Assembly: GCF_032854445.1 (NCBI RefSeq)
Contig: NC_088303.1
Span: forward strand, 4,783,501 to 4,847,500
Direction: 5' to 3'
From: Liolophura sinensis
Taxonomy: Eukaryota; Mollusca; Polyplacophora; Chitonida; Chitonidae
Length of the DNA stretch: 64,000 nucleotides
How positions within the stretch are numbered: the stretch's first letter is position 1; the number at the start of each line of letters is the position of its first letter. The translations under genes and the position numbers were made by a program. Shown piece by piece: positions 23,431 to 38,400 of this stretch. Under the pieces are notes generated by a model that did not search any database, was not told the origin of the DNA, and saw nothing but the letters and a program-made list of their open reading frames with translations.

Positions 23431-24111
23431 GCTCAGTAAGCTTTAAACCATAACAAGAAAGGTGATAGGGTTTTGTGTGGAGATCTTTCACACAGCTATA
23501 TCATCACTCCAGCTCCTGAAAATACAGGTCTCATTAAAATTCAGTGCAAATTTTCACACATTTACTAAACGATTACTTTGACCCTTCTGAAGAAAATGCA
23601 GATGATAAGACACAAATAATTTTTTTTCTGTATTCCTGTTCATTACTTTATTACCGTGTGAATTTGATGTACATTGTACAATGTACATTGTAGATGTTCA
23701 TTAATGAAAAAAGTTTTGAAAATTCTTTGTTTCTGATGAAAAATGGTCTTGTATACAAGTACAGTGTCCTCAAGTTCAAAGTGTCAAATACATTGTACAT
23801 GAAGGATTGAATTAAAAAATAAATAAAAATGCAATTCATTCTGATCACATTGTATTACATGTGGCACAATACTGGGACATGGTGTTAGTAATCAAAAATC
23901 CAATGAAGAACACTGCGATAGCACATGGCATCCATACCAAGGAACAAATCAAATCCATTCCATGTGTCTGAGAAGCAACTTGTTACTTAAAAATCCATGC
24001 AAATATTCTGTTGTTAGAGGATTACAAGGATATCCTTCTACCCATGATTTGCTATCACTCACAAGTGCAGAACATGTGAATAGTTAAAAATCTGTATTTA
24101 TAACACTTCCC

Positions 24112-24262
24112 TAATTCATTTATTTGATTTGTGTTTTATGCCGTATTCAAGAATATTTCATTTATACAACGGCGGCCAGCATTATGGTGGGAGGAAACTG
24201 GGCAGAGCCAGGAGGAAACCCACAACCATCCACAGGTTGTTGGCAGACCACCACTTCACTAA
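24112..24262 (-). repeat. tRNA-derived SINE copy, tail and body
   Basis: Minus-strand copy with TTATTTGATTTGTGTTTTAT, GCCGTATTCAAGAATATTTC, CGGCGGCCAGCATTATGGTG, GGAGGAAACTGGGCAGAGCC and CCATCCACAGGTTGTTGGCA. The tRNA-like head is absent. Confidence 0.82.
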
Positions 24263-25059
24263 TGAACAACAGTGCAAAGGAGAAACATTCCTGTGTGTAA
24301 ATTAGTGTCATACATAACCTTGCTTGATATCACTGACAGCAGTGATTGACAGCATATCTACCTCACATGGAAAAATGTGAGGTCAGAAAAAAATGTCAGT
24401 CAAATCACTCGTGCTCACTTTCATCACTGTGCTTTTTAAGAACAATAATTTTTACACTATTAATACGCAAAGCAAGCAATAAAACAATTCATGCACCTGA
24501 AAGAAGAGATTAGAGCACAAATGGTAATGGTAGAGGCTGAAAGATTGAACGGTACAGCAATGGAATGTATGGAGAGTATACAGGGTACACGAATTAACCA
24601 ACTGAGGTCTGCTTGGACAATCTACAGATGATTTCAGCCTATGTGGAAGAATGTTCATAAAGTACAACTGACTCCCGGGCCAGATACATGATTCCAGGGC
24701 CAGATACACAACTCTGGGGCCTGATACACGAAGTCACATGTACAGTGTACATGTATATGTACATGTGCCTTATATTCAGAGCTCTGACACAAATAAGTAT
24801 AACTATCTATGCTGTTAATACCATGTTTATGGTGCACGTATGGGTAAAGGGCCTTAAACTTTGCCACAAAAAAGCGCATTTTTACAGGAAAATGTCACAA
24901 AATATTATTTTTGGTGCTGAGAATATTTTCTCAAACAAGGCCTTTCTATAAAGATCAATCAGCAGAACTCTCAGAATGAGGTAAAATGGATGAAACTTTA
25001 GGCTACATACTGTACCTACAGTTTGTCAGGTTTAATATGTGAGAGACTGAAAACTGCTC

Positions 25060-27545
25060 ACTTTTATATGAAGACAGTACTACATGTACGTAAAACCCTC
25101 TCTATCAGTCTGTCATACGAAGATAGTACTGTGTATAAACCTGTCAGTCAGCCTGTCATATGAAGACAGTACTACATGTATGTATAAGCCTGTCTGTCAG
25201 CCTGTCATATGAAGACAGTTGTAGATGTATGTATAAGCCTGTCTGTTAGTCTGTCATATGAAGACAGTACTGTGTATAAGCCTGTCTGTCAGTCTGTCAT
25301 ATGAAGACAGTACTACATGTACGTAAAACCCTCTCTATCAGTCTGTCATATGAAGACAGTTGTAGATGTATGTATAAGCCTGTCTGTTAGTCTGTCATAT
25401 GAAGACAGTACTGTGTATATGAAGACAGTACTGTGTATAAGCCTGTCAGTCAGCCTGTCATATGAAGACCGTACTACATGTATGTATAAGCCTGTCTATC
25501 ATATGAAGACAGTACTGTGTATAAGCCTGTCAGTCAGTCTGTCATATGAAGACAGTACTACATGTATGTATAAGCCTGCCTGTCAGTCTGCCATATGAAG
25601 ACAGTACTGTGTATAAGCCTGTCAGTCAGCCTGTCATATGAAAACAGTACGATGTATAAGCCTGTCTGTCAGCCTGTCATATGAAGACAGTACCGTGTAT
25701 AAGCCTGTCAGTCAGCCTGTCATATGAAGACAGTACTACATGTATGTATAAGCCTGTCTGTCAGCCTGTCATATGAAGACAGTACTACATGTATGTATAA
25801 GCCTGTCTATTATTCTGCATGTGAAGACAGTACTGTGTATAAGCCTGTCAGTCAGTCTGTCATATGACGACAGTACATGTATATATAAGCCTGTCCATCA
25901 GTCTGTCATATGAAGACAGTACTGTGTATAAGCCTGTCAGTCAGCCTGTCATATGAAGACAGTACTGTGTATAAGCCTGTCTGTCAGTCTGTCATATGAA
26001 GACAGTACGATATATAATCCTGTCTGTCAGCCTGTCATATGAAGACAGTACTGTGTATAAGCCTGTCTGTCAGCCTGTCATATGAAGACAGTACTACATG
26101 TATGTATAAGCCTGTCTGTCAGCCTGTCATATGAAGACAGTATGATATACAAGCCTGTCTATCAGTCTGTCATATGAAGACAGTACGATATATAATCCTG
26201 TCTGTCAGCCTGTCATATGAAGACAGTACTGTGTATAAGCCTGTCTGTCATATGAAGACAGCACTACATGTATGTATAAGCCTGTCTGTCAGCCTGTCAT
26301 ATGAAGACAGTATGATATACAAGCCTGTCTATCAGTCTGTCATATGAAGACAGTACTGTCAGTCAGCCTGTCTGTCAGCCTGTCATATGAAGACAGTACT
26401 GTGTACACATGTACATCACTGTACTGGCACACATGTACATCAGTCAGTCTGTCATATGAAGACAGTATTACATGTTCGTATAAGCCTGTCTGTCAGTATA
26501 TCATATGAAGACAGTGCTATGCACAGGCCTGTCTGTCATATGAAGACAGTCCTATGTATAAGTCTGTCATATGAAGACAGTACTACATGTATGTATAAGC
26601 CTGTCTATCAGTCTATCATATGAAGACAGTACTGTGTATAAGCCTGTCTGTCAGCCTGTCATATGAAGACAGTACTACATGTTCGTATAAGCCTGTCTGT
26701 CAGTATATCATATGAAGACAGTGCTATGCATAGGCCTGTCTGTCATATGAAGACAATACTATGTATAAGTCTGTCATATGAAGACCGTACCACATGTATG
26801 TATAAGCCTGTATCATATGAAAACAGTACTGTGTATAAGCCTGTCTGTCAGCCTGTCATATGAAGACAGTATGATATACAAGCCTGTCCTATCAGTCTGT
26901 CATATGAAGACAGTACTATGTATAGGCCTGTCTGTCAGTCTGTCATATGAAGACAGTACAATATATAAGCCTGTCTATCAGTGTGTCATATGAAGACAGT
27001 ACTGTCAGTCAGCCTGTCATATGAAGACAGTACTACATGTATGTATAAGCCTGTCTATTAGTCTGTCATATGAAGACAGTACTATGTATAGGCCTGTCTG
27101 TCAGTCTGTCATATGAAGACAGTACAATATATAAGCCTGTCTATCAGTGTGTCATATGAAGACAGTACCATGCATAGGCCTGTCTGTCAGCCTGTCATAT
27201 GAAGGCAGTACCATGCATAGGCCTGTCTGTCAGCCTGTCATATGAAGGCAGTACCATGCATAGGCCTGTCTGTCAGCCTGTCATATGAAGGCAGTACCAT
27301 GCATAGGCCTGTCTGTCAGCCTGTCATATGAAGGCAGTACCATGCATAGGCCTGTCTGTCAGCCTGTCATATGAAGGCAGTACCATGCATAGGCCTGTCT
27401 GTCAGTTTGTCATATGAAGGCAGTACCATGCAATAGGCCTGTCTGTCAGCCTGTCATATGAAGGCAGTACCATGCATAGGCCTCTCTGTCAGTTTGTCTT
27501 ATGAAGGCAGTACCACGCATAGGCCTGTCTGTCAGCCTGTCTTTT
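25060..27545. repeat. Approx. 43-bp minisatellite, 2.5 kb, more than 50 copies
   Basis: Core unit CATATGAAGACAGTACTGTG + TATAAGCCTGTCTGTCAGCCTGT, with length variants (extra ACATGTATG, or loss of a CTGTC block). The right end (about 27150-27540) is nearly homogeneous, with about nine copies of a derived 43-bp variant carrying GAAGGCAGTACCATGCATAG, while the rest is heterogeneous. A foreign piece from the 42-bp array type occurs at about 26404-26440. ORFs here only translate the repeat. Confidence 0.95.
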
Positions 27546-29406
27546 ACATTATTATTACAACAGCTACAGACCAGATTCGGGACAAGTTACTATGAAGTAC
27601 AGAGAAATGGATGATCCTCCACAAAAAGAGCATACAGGTCAATCTAACAATGTGTGAAAAAAGATGCTGTAGTCATAACTAACATACAACTCACCAGTGG
27701 CCTGATCATTAAAAAATTAACATGTACCTGAAATTTGTATGGTCTAATTTCAATAATGCAAGTACAAATTACAAATGAATGGAGAAACAAATAATAGGTA
27801 TTTGTATAGAGAAAAGTTGGATGGGGTAATGCTATAATATGTACATGTATAATGGTACACAATACATATACCTGTGGTATGAACAAGTACATGCTGACAT
27901 TCTATACTGAACAAACATTAACTCACATACAAGGTTATGCATGCACAAGTACATGTACTTGTTTACAGAAATCCCATGAGAACTGATGAATGTAGAAAAA
28001 ATGCTCAGTCCTAATCACAAATAGACATTCATGAAAGTTTTCGGAAAAAAATCTCTGCACATCAAATTCACCCCGAAGTATACAAGCTCGAAAAATGTGT
28101 CAAAATTGATCTTGTGTCAAGAGAAGATCCCATTTGTATATTTACAACAAGAGATTCGGAGTTTCTCCTCATACACGCTCTCAGAATCCATTCTAAAACA
28201 ACGAGTATAGCTGTAACACCTATCTGGCTTACAGACAAAAAATGTCATAGTTTTTTTTTTTACCTCGAAGATTGAAAGCTTCACGGCCGGATAATTATCA
28301 CACGTCCGGGGAACAACAGCATGAAATGAATTTGGGAGACGGCAGAATTGGGTTTATACCACTGACTGTCAGGTTTTTAGACACAACACCATGGTGCAGC
28401 AGGAACTGTAGTCTGCTAGTCATCCTAGCACGTGTACATGTTGTCGTAGTTGGTGGGAAAAGCTGGACTGGAATATTGTTAACAATGAAGAAGACTTCTC
28501 GTTGTCAATATTCAGCCAATACATACTTGCTGTACTGGCTGCCAAGAGGTACTGACTGTCACTGACTATTTCAAGCCACACAACTGTCACACAGTTTGAG
28601 TCAGGCAATGTCTCCACCTGAACAAAAAATGACACCTGAGCCTTCCTAACAGCAATATGCAGGTTTATGTTTTCACAGCCATATATGTAGAGGACCAATG
28701 TTTCATTTATGCATAGTACCTGCTGATGGAGGGCATACACATGGCATGCCTGTTCTGACATGTGCACAGGAACTTGCTGACTGCGACATCCTATTATCTA
28801 GATGGTGGGATCTACTGTGCGTGGTCTATTCAATGCGGGCAGGCTGAGTAGGTATGTATGGACAAGTCCTACAACTCAGGTACTCTTCCATCAGTACATC
28901 AGTTTCAAATTTATTGCTCTTAAAAGAAATTTCCCGCGCATTTTGCATGACGTCTGCTGATAGCGGTAGTTGCTTCATATAGCTGTGTCGTAAAAACCGT
29001 CTGCCTGTCTGGGGGGTGGGGGAATCATTCTGCCTAGATTTAAGTCTGGTAATATCGGGAACATCACTCACTGCTCTGGACACCTCTGCTGATAAAGCCA
29101 TTCTCTTTCAGGAGAGATCTGAAGCTGTTGTGTTTCAAACTCTCCACTAGTTTTTGTTTTATAGTTCCTTTTCATTTATCCTTTAAATGACAATGCAGGG
29201 ATTGTATCACATAAAACTGTGCCTCTGTAATAATGAATATTGTGGTTTTTGGAGTCGGTCTAATTTGAAGTTCTCACTGGTGCTGGCTGTGTTCTCGGCT
29301 GGGTGTGTAATTACTGGATGACGCATGGGGGCGTATTGCCCGCCCCTGCCTGTCCGTGGGACATGGTGGGCCGTGAGCTGTGTGAGGTGGAAGGTTTCGG
29401 TTCTAG
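27546..29406. other. 3' flank of the KCNAB gene
   Basis: No separate gene recognised. The part nearest 29406 is probably the KCNAB 3' UTR. A minus-strand AATAAA at 28910-28915 is a candidate polyadenylation signal. A 91-codon minus-strand ORF (28826-29101) shows no family resemblance. Confidence 0.5.
28910..28915 (-). promoter_or_regulatory. Candidate polyadenylation signal of KCNAB
   Basis: AATAAA on the minus strand about 490 bp after the stop codon at 29407-29409. One of several possible sites in AT-rich DNA. Confidence 0.25.
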
Positions 29407-32400
29407 TCACCTTTGCGGTGGCTCCCTTCGTATGACCGCGGGCTTGTTACCTAGGATCTTGTCCAGCTCACCCATGAGCACTGGCGTCAGTTTGGGCACA
29501 TACTGTGGGAACATACAACAAGTATTTGTCAAAATCTGGAAAAAATGTTCATCTGGGATAGCTGGGAATGTGTTTTTGAAGGAAAAACATGTTGTCCCTC
29601 ATATTCCTTCCACATTGTTCAACAACTCATAAATGTTTTTAAAAGAGGAATAAAAATAGCCCAATTCGGAAGAACTTGGACATCAGGCCACGAAGTTTTG
29701 GTGATACAGTGTACACAAGAGTTTTCACAGCCAAGTTTAACCTTAGAAAATAAGGGGGACACCAAAAAGTTAATCTGTACATGTTAACCTCATAGAGATT
29801 CTAAAAGGAAGAAAATTAGTAAAATGGTTTTAGAGATATTGTGTAGATATGACTGGTCTCAGAAACCTGGTAAATTTTTGAAGAAAATCAGTCAAGTATT
29901 TTTTTCGTAGATTTGGATGAACTCTGACCTTAGAAAGTAAGTGAACAGTCAGCTTCAAACAGCAAATTGTACTAAATAATGTCTGTAAAGGTCTAAATAA
30001 AACCACTATGAGTCTTCATGCACACATTTCAATTAATAACTGGCTTCAGTTATATGCTGACAAAAGTGTAGGGTTGGGTTGGTGGGTGGGGGTGGTTGGG
30101 GAGCAGACATATTTACAAACAGGTAGCAAGTTATTAGTTTGGGAGGAGGTCAGCCAACATGGGTTTATACCTGTAAGGCCTGTATGTTCTCATAGAGCTG
30201 GTCCACTGAGGAGGCCCCTAACATGACACACTGGACATTTTCATTCTTCAGGCACCATGCTGGAGTGGAGGCAAAAAAAGACATTCACCCATCAATGTAT
30301 TTCATTAAGCATTCGTTTATTTATTTAATTACCAATATCCAAAATTCCTACAATCAATCAGATATCATGCAGCAGTCCAAATAATCTCACTACAAGTGAC
30401 ATTAGTTTCAGGCAGAGAAGAAGCTGTGTATTAACCTCTATGAAGATATCACACAACAAAACCACAGCTGCACACAACTACATTTTTGGGTATGCCAGGT
30501 ATTTCTAAATTAATATTAATATTCAACCCTTCCTCACCAGAAGTTTGAGCTTGTACTGATACAATTAATCAACAGAAATTCAATTCAAAAGGTTTTGCCC
30601 CATAACATATGGAAATTATCCCCAGTACATATACTGTGCAAATATCAGAATGTGAGTACATTGTCTTGTGAACCTCTCTAACATCACACGATCATGATGA
30701 AACAGAAGTTTATAATAAAAGCATCTGAGGTTCATCATCAATGATTCAAGTATTTGTATGTGGACTTACCAATAGCCAATTGTGAGAGAGAACAGTTTAG
30801 CTTATCTGCGATGAGTGCTACTTCTCGCAGCTTGGCCTGCTGTCTTCTTCCCTCCTCGCTCAGTATCTTTTCCTTCAGCCAGCCATAACCCTACAACAGA
30901 CAGAATTATGTTCCAATATCTTATCACATAATGCATATACTGTATGCATTGAGTGAATGATGCCAGTCAAGAATTTGGTTACTCACATGACCTTAGCCAG
31001 GACTGGAATCAACCAATATACCGCCCTTCACCTAATGTGGTAGTATGTTCAAGTCCAACTAAAGCTAAATGAAATTCAGCTGCTGATGTATTGGGAAGTT
31101 TGTCAGTTCATACCTGGAGAAGCCCAGTGCTCTGAGCAGAATAATCTCCAGTACGGCAGAAACAGACATACTTTTATACATGTATGTGCAACAGCCTTTA
31201 GCTTTTTCCTTAGTTCCTGACCTCAAATTTCTTCTGCATATTGAAAAGTCAACATTGCCATTACTCAGTTTCCATGGATTTGGTGTTTGGAGGCGTGAAA
31301 ACTGTGAAAGTACAGTTTCTTCTTGCTACAAAACCTTGGTCTTGTGTATGCCTCACCTTCATGGCTGCCCTGGAGTAGATAGGAACCCCGTCATCATACT
31401 TCCCTGACAAAATACCACAAGCCAGGGGAGACCAGGTGATTGTACCAATACCTGCATTTAGAAGAAGAGAAGTGTTCACATGAACGATCTACATATACTA
31501 ATTCATCACGAGAAGGGAGACAACTCAGAAACTTTTGAAGTCATGTGAATCCCTTCCACAGTGTTCTGCTGTTTGTAGAGGTTTAATCATGAATGCATGA
31601 ACAGACGTTGCCATGCTATAATACAAAAAAGCCCTTTCAAGTAAATAATTGTTCAGTTCATGTGAAGGTTGCATTTCTCTGTTTGCGCATAAAAAGAGAA
31701 AAGGTTTTAAAGCTAGCCTGAAAGGGTTTCCTACAGTCTCTATAAAGGCAAACTTTCAAAAAAATTGTCACGTCGGCCATGCTGACAAATTGCATCAATT
31801 TGTTCTCAGAAGGGAGTTTGTTTGATAATAAGTCTAAAGAACAGCACTTCAAGGGGGATAATCCACCCTGTTCCCCTGTTTTGCTTAACACTGTCATCAC
31901 TGACAATTATAACCAGTGCCTTGAAATGCTTCACCAAATTGCAGGGTTATGAGAACAAAAACTAAACTGTTAAACAGCTCTTTTCAGAAATGTCATGTGA
32001 CAAGACATTATAATATCTAAAAAATGATGGTTTAACAATTATTTCTTCATCAATGTATCAAGATTCCTAAATGACTTGTCTTTATAGTCAGAAATTGTGG
32101 AAAACACATTTTAGAGAAAAATGCTGATGATCAGTTTCATGATAATGATATAATGCACACCCTTTTCAAACTGCTTGTTTGATATGCTTAACCTATTTTG
32201 CTTCACATATTTTCATTAGAATTTTGTGCAAAATATATAAAACAGAATCATTTTCAGACAACATATTTTGAGGTTAAGTAAATTTCTGAAATTTGACGGC
32301 CTGATACCTGAAGGAATTCGATGTACATACCTATTTTGTGATAGAGTTCTGGCATCTGAAGCTCCACCTTCTCTCTCTGAAACAGGTGATACTCTGCCTG

Positions 32401-35400
32401 CTCAGCGATTGGTGGGATGAGGTTAAACTGGCGAGCCACGGAATACGCCTCCTAAACACGGACACATCAAACAAAACGAGAGCTATTACACACAGTCTGA
32501 CAGTATGACTTAATCTTGAAGATCTGTGGTTCCTCTCAAATACATGTCAGTGCAAATATGCTAAAGTGTTATTTTATACTGATCTTGTCTCTTTATGTTT
32601 GTTTTTATTGTCTATCATGTATGTGATCCACTTGTTTTCTGTTTCAGTGGCTAGTTTAACACTTAAAGGCATCATGTGCACAATTTTGATGCAATCCTTC
32701 ACTTTTGAATATAGAAAAATAAATTATATATGTTCAGAACGGCTATCTTCACAAAGGGATTTTGTAACATGCCAGGTGATCCCATTTCCAATGGTCTGTA
32801 TTTATTTTGAATAAATCCCAAGATAATTCTGTTCATTGTAAGTCATAAGTAAAGGGAATGAAAGAATAAATAAAAGAAAAATGGGGCAAAATCATCTAAA
32901 TATAAAAATAAACGTACTTTGAAGTTTACTCTTGTGTTTACCTTTATGTTAGTTTGTTCGCCAAAAAACAAAAAGTTCATCTTCAGGTCATTTCTTTATA
33001 GCTCAACGCAAGTCAGAAAGATACAGAATCATTATTCCATTTTGGGAACAGGTTTATTCAAATGGTGAACTCGCTTTGTATATGGCATTATTTATAATGA
33101 ATTTATTATCATTTCAAAAGAAGCCTTAAAACCTTTGTCAAAATATAATGTACGCAAGACAGCAGCCTATTCATATCTCCTGTGCTTCTAGGGCAAAGCT
33201 TAATTCATGATCACTGACTTATCTTTGCTTTATATTTCATGAAAGGTACGTATTCTTGCTGTTATTTTCAATCGGTTTCAAACAAAAATAAAACAGACCA
33301 AAATCTGACCTTTGTGTTTCATATATATAACATTTAAGCATATTTTCAGTCATATGCACCTGATCTGTGCGTACAGAGCACATGTGGCTGAACCTATGTG
33401 ACACTTACAGAGAGTTCTGCCTCATGAAAAAATAACCCACACAAACAACAGATGATTTCCTGACTGGCAAACACTCCATGTTGATGGTGTAACTCTCGCT
33501 AGTGATGTACATTTATGTTTTAATTTTAACTCATACCCAAGGATATTTCCCTTATATAACGACAGTAAACATTATGGTGTGAGGAAACTGGACAGCACCC
33601 AGGGGAAACCCAAGACCATCCACTGGTTGCTGTCAGATCTTTCCAAGTACGACTGGAGAGAAAGCCAGCATGAGCTGGACTTGAACTCACAGCAAATGCA
33701 TGGGTGAAACTAGTAATGTACATTAACATGGAATAATAGATGTACATGTGTGTGAGAACAGCATCCGTACATTTTCTGCAAGACAATTTTTATCTCCCTT
33801 TACAATAAATCAATAGGGGTTCCAAGCTGTATCTTGAAAACCATATAATCGTCTGCTATTACAGAAAAGAACAAACATTACAAAATATCAAGCAATATTG
33901 GCTTTAATCCTGCCAATGTCCAATTGTTTCATGCATGTCAGAATACAGTTGTATTTAAATTGAATAAATAAATCCAATGCTTCCTGATTATCCTCCTCTC
34001 ACCATGATCTCCATTGGGCTCCACCTGGATGTTCCCCAGTACATGGCCCAGCCTTGGTTGATACAGTGAGTGAAAGCTCTCACAATCTCTGTCATAAATA
34101 CATAACACACAGGTATGATGGTCACTGCCGCTACATGTAGTTAGCAGGCTTTGTTCAGCTCAGCATTGCAAAGACAATGTGTACATGTATACCAATAGTT
34201 TCTAAATACTTCATACTGTAAATCTTTCAACATTTAAAGCACTTTTTCTCAGTGGAATTTATACATACAATTTTTACCAAAATAGCCACAAAAATAATTT
34301 GTCACCAAAGATGCAAGCTTCATAAACCTGTGCAGATGTTTTCTCTACATCTCACAGTTCTCTCAGAATGTTTCATGAAACTGGTCGCAGTGAAGGTTAA
34401 ACAGGTGAGGAATTAGGATGGTGACTGCCTGAACAATCAGAGGATACCTGAACAATCAGAGGATACCTGAACAATCAGAGGATACCTAATAGGGTAGACC
34501 AGTGAAGTGCCACAATATTACACACAGAGCATACAGGGTGATTCATTCTTATATTTACATATTTATCTGATTGATGTTTATAACTGTGTTAATGCTGTAT
34601 TCAAAAACCTTTCCCTGGTATGACAGAGGTCAGGCTTATGGGAGAAGAAACCAGGGTGCCCAGACTAAACCGTCATGTACAGGGTCAATTCCTCAACTAT
34701 CAAGGTTACCCACCTGGTTACCTCCCCTCCATCACAGAGTATCAAACCTATACAAACTGTTGCTTGACATTTTTGGACAATAGGCCTCCGGCAGATCATA
34801 CTTCATGAATTGGTTAACTAGCCAGAGCCAAGTCGAGGTACAACATTTGTCATTTTTTTGGGCAGCTCTTACCTTCCATGGGGGTGTGAGGATCAGGTTT
34901 GTTAGCAAACACAACATCAACATACTCCAGCTGTAGGCGCTCCAGGGAAGCTTTCAGACCTAGCAATACCAATAAAGGTGAAGATCTGTATCAGCATCCT
35001 TAAAACTTTACAAACAAACACCCAACAACATCAAAAGTCTTCTAGCATTGACTGATTATTGTTAACTGTCATACGTTAAGAAGAATTTTTACCGTAATAA
35101 AACTGCTATCAGTTATGTGAAAGGAGGACAAAACTTTCCTCTGTGCGACTTACATGTCATATTTATAACAGATGAATATAAACACACATACATTTTGCTA
35201 ACATAACATACTCACATAAAGCCTCTCACCACTGCGGTCACTGTGAGTTCAAGTGCAGCTCACGCTGGCTTCCTCTCCAGACGTACGTGGGAAGGTCTGC
35301 CAGCAACCTATGGATGGTTGTGGGTTTCCCCTGGGCTGTGCCCAGTTTCCTCACACCATAATGCTGGTCAACGTCATATAAGTGAAATATTCTTAAGTAC

Positions 35401-38400
35401 AGCGTACAACACCAATCAAATAAATTAAATAACAAACCACCTTTAAATAAAGTATGCAAGTCCATACTGAAAAGTATGGATCTAAAAGTCCATTTTATGC
35501 AGAATCCAAATGTGATTTTTACTACTCTTTTACACTTTTCTGTTTCACATTGTACCATATTGGACAAGCCAACATCATTTCCTGTAAGTTGCTAAATATA
35601 CTCTGATTGCTATATTTCTACGTTTAACATGAACATGCATGTATATGTAATACTGCATCTATACCTGTATTTAATCTGGAAATATAAGAGTTCGTTAAGC
35701 AGCCAAAAAAAATCAAAAACAATCTGTCACAATGCTCTGCCTAATTGTATGCAATACGGCTCAAATAAAATCGGACTTTTACATCAATATTTTCCGTAGT
35801 TTATACACTGTTAAAAAAAGGAAAAAAACTCTACTTGAATTTTGCATAAAAAGATTATGAATAATGCATACTTTATTTAAAAGTGGTCTCTATATTTAGC
35901 TTCCCATAACTCTTCCAAATAAGATTTATGTGAAGACTTTCAAATGTCAGTTGAGTAAAAGTGAATTTTTAGTAAATTAAACTTTGGCTCTGAGTGCAAA
36001 TGCATGCTGGGTGTTGTAGAATCGCTGGAGTATCTTCATTAAAAAGTCCGCAAAGTTTTCTATAAATACCTTCAATGATGTGTTTCCTGGATAGCCCTTT
36101 CTCTGTCTCAGCTCTGTCAAAAAACAAAGATGGAATTTGTTGATAACTGGATCCTCAATTCCGTAACTTAAACTAATTAGGTGCATTTTCAACATATCCG
36201 TACATACACAGGTGTTTGAATGTCTGGCTACAGATTGTCACAAAGCTGAAGTCTTGGGATACAAAATGTAACCAATATTTAAAAAATTGGAGATAGATAA
36301 CACCATCAAACAGGTGATATTAGTCTCATTGGGGAAGACATGATGTACTGACAACCTTTCCCACATGTGATGTACATGTATATTAATGACAACCTTTCCC
36401 CACGTGCAATGTACACGTGGTGTACATGCATATCAATGACAACCTTTCCCATGTGTGACGTACACACATATTAATACAACCTTTCCCACATCTGATGTAC
36501 ATGCATATTAATGACAATCTTTCCCACTTGTGATTTGCACGTGTGATGTACATGTATATTAATGACAACCTTTCCCGCGTGTGATGTACATGCATATTAA
36601 TGACAACCTTTCCTACGTGTGATGTACATGCATATTAATGAACCCCTTTCCCATGTGTGATGTACATGCATATTAATGACAACCTTTCCTACGTGTGATG
36701 TACATGCATATTAATGACAACCTTTCCCACATGCGATGTACATGCATATTAATGACAACCTTTCCCACGTGTAATGTACATGTATATTAATGACAGCCTT
36801 TCCCACGTGTGATGTACACGTATATTAATGTACATGCATATTAATGACAACCTTTCCCACATGTGATGTACATGTATATTAATGACAATCTTTTCCACAT
36901 GTGATGTACACACATATTAATGACAACCTTTCCTACATGTGATGTACACGTATATTAATGACAACCTTTCCCACGTGTAATGTACATGTATATTAATGAC
37001 AGCCTTTCCCACGTGTGATGTACACGTATATTAATGACAACCTTTCCCACATGTAATGTACATGCATATTAATGACAACCTTTCCCACATGTGATGTACA
37101 TGTATATTAATGACAACCTTTCCCACCTGTGATGTACGCGTATATTAATGACAACCTTTCCCATGTGTGAAGTACATGTATAAGCACTACATCCACGAAC
37201 GACAGAGTGGACAAATGGCCACATTAGCGATGAGAGTTTTTCAGAGACCCTGTATGGGCATTTACTGCCAAAACTATAGAGGGACTTTTCTGTGCACAAT
37301 AAAGTTCCCTGGGCCCCTCAAAATAACTTCTACTTCTGACATGAGGTTCTCAGCAGTTTTTTTCCTCTGGAAAGGATCAGGTACAGGTACCAGCCTTTTC
37401 AGTATTGATGTTTTATACACCCACTTATTTCTGAAACAGAAAGTGGTGGAGACAGAGTCAGGAATACTGACCCATTCCACATCATAAACTCACTTGCCAC
37501 CCCAGTAGATCTTTGTTGACACGATGTAGCTGGAACGTCTGGAAGAAACAATATAAACACATGTAGTAACATAGAGGATAGGTGGAAGAATACACAGTAG
37601 CATGCTGGACAATTACGATGAAGGCCAACACCAGCTCAACTCTTCATACCGGAACACTGATTTCATCCATGATTATCATGAGAGTGGCAACTATTTGCTC
37701 CAACGGCTCATTACATAATAGGCCAACTTTTTCTTTACTCTGAATGCAAACAGAATCTATACCAACCTCCAAGCCTTCTTCTTCAAGACTTTACCAAGAA
37801 CAGTCTCAGCTCTGCAAAATAAACACAAAAGGAAATAAAGAACAGTCAATAAGTCAAAGTAGTAATGTTAGTAGGTTCCTTTATAAAATGATTGAGAAAA
37901 CAGGGTCATCCCACATATATTACATCTTACATCTGAATGTTGGAGAAAAAAATCTCATTCATTAAGGGTGCATTATTCATTGCAATACAATGACGTTTAC
38001 TAAAATACTAGAAGGCTTTGAAATCCACCCAACATGCAACGTAAGATTCTTTTGAAACAAAGCAAATTTTCATCTATTAAATACATATACAGGATTCTGT
38101 GTTGATCACATTGACTGTTGACACACACATGTACATTATACATCAAATATCTAGTGCAGCCTTCAAGTTTTCCTTGATTGTATGAAAGGGCTTACAATGT
38201 AAATTATACTCTACTACAGCTTCTCTCTAACTTCAGAAAATAAAATACATCTACAAAACTCATTAAGTTGTGAGCAGTTGAACTATTCATCTTGATAAGA
38301 AATTACACAAGCTCAAATGATGAGTTCTGCCACTTTACTGAAGAAGAGGGATAAGGGAGAAGATCTGTTAAAAAGCACTTTACAATACAAACTTTGCTGG

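Noticed and set aside
28826-29101. 91-codon minus-strand ORF downstream of KCNAB
   Set aside because: Probably 3' UTR. No recognisable domain, and it contains a C-rich run. It cannot be excluded as a separate exon without transcripts.
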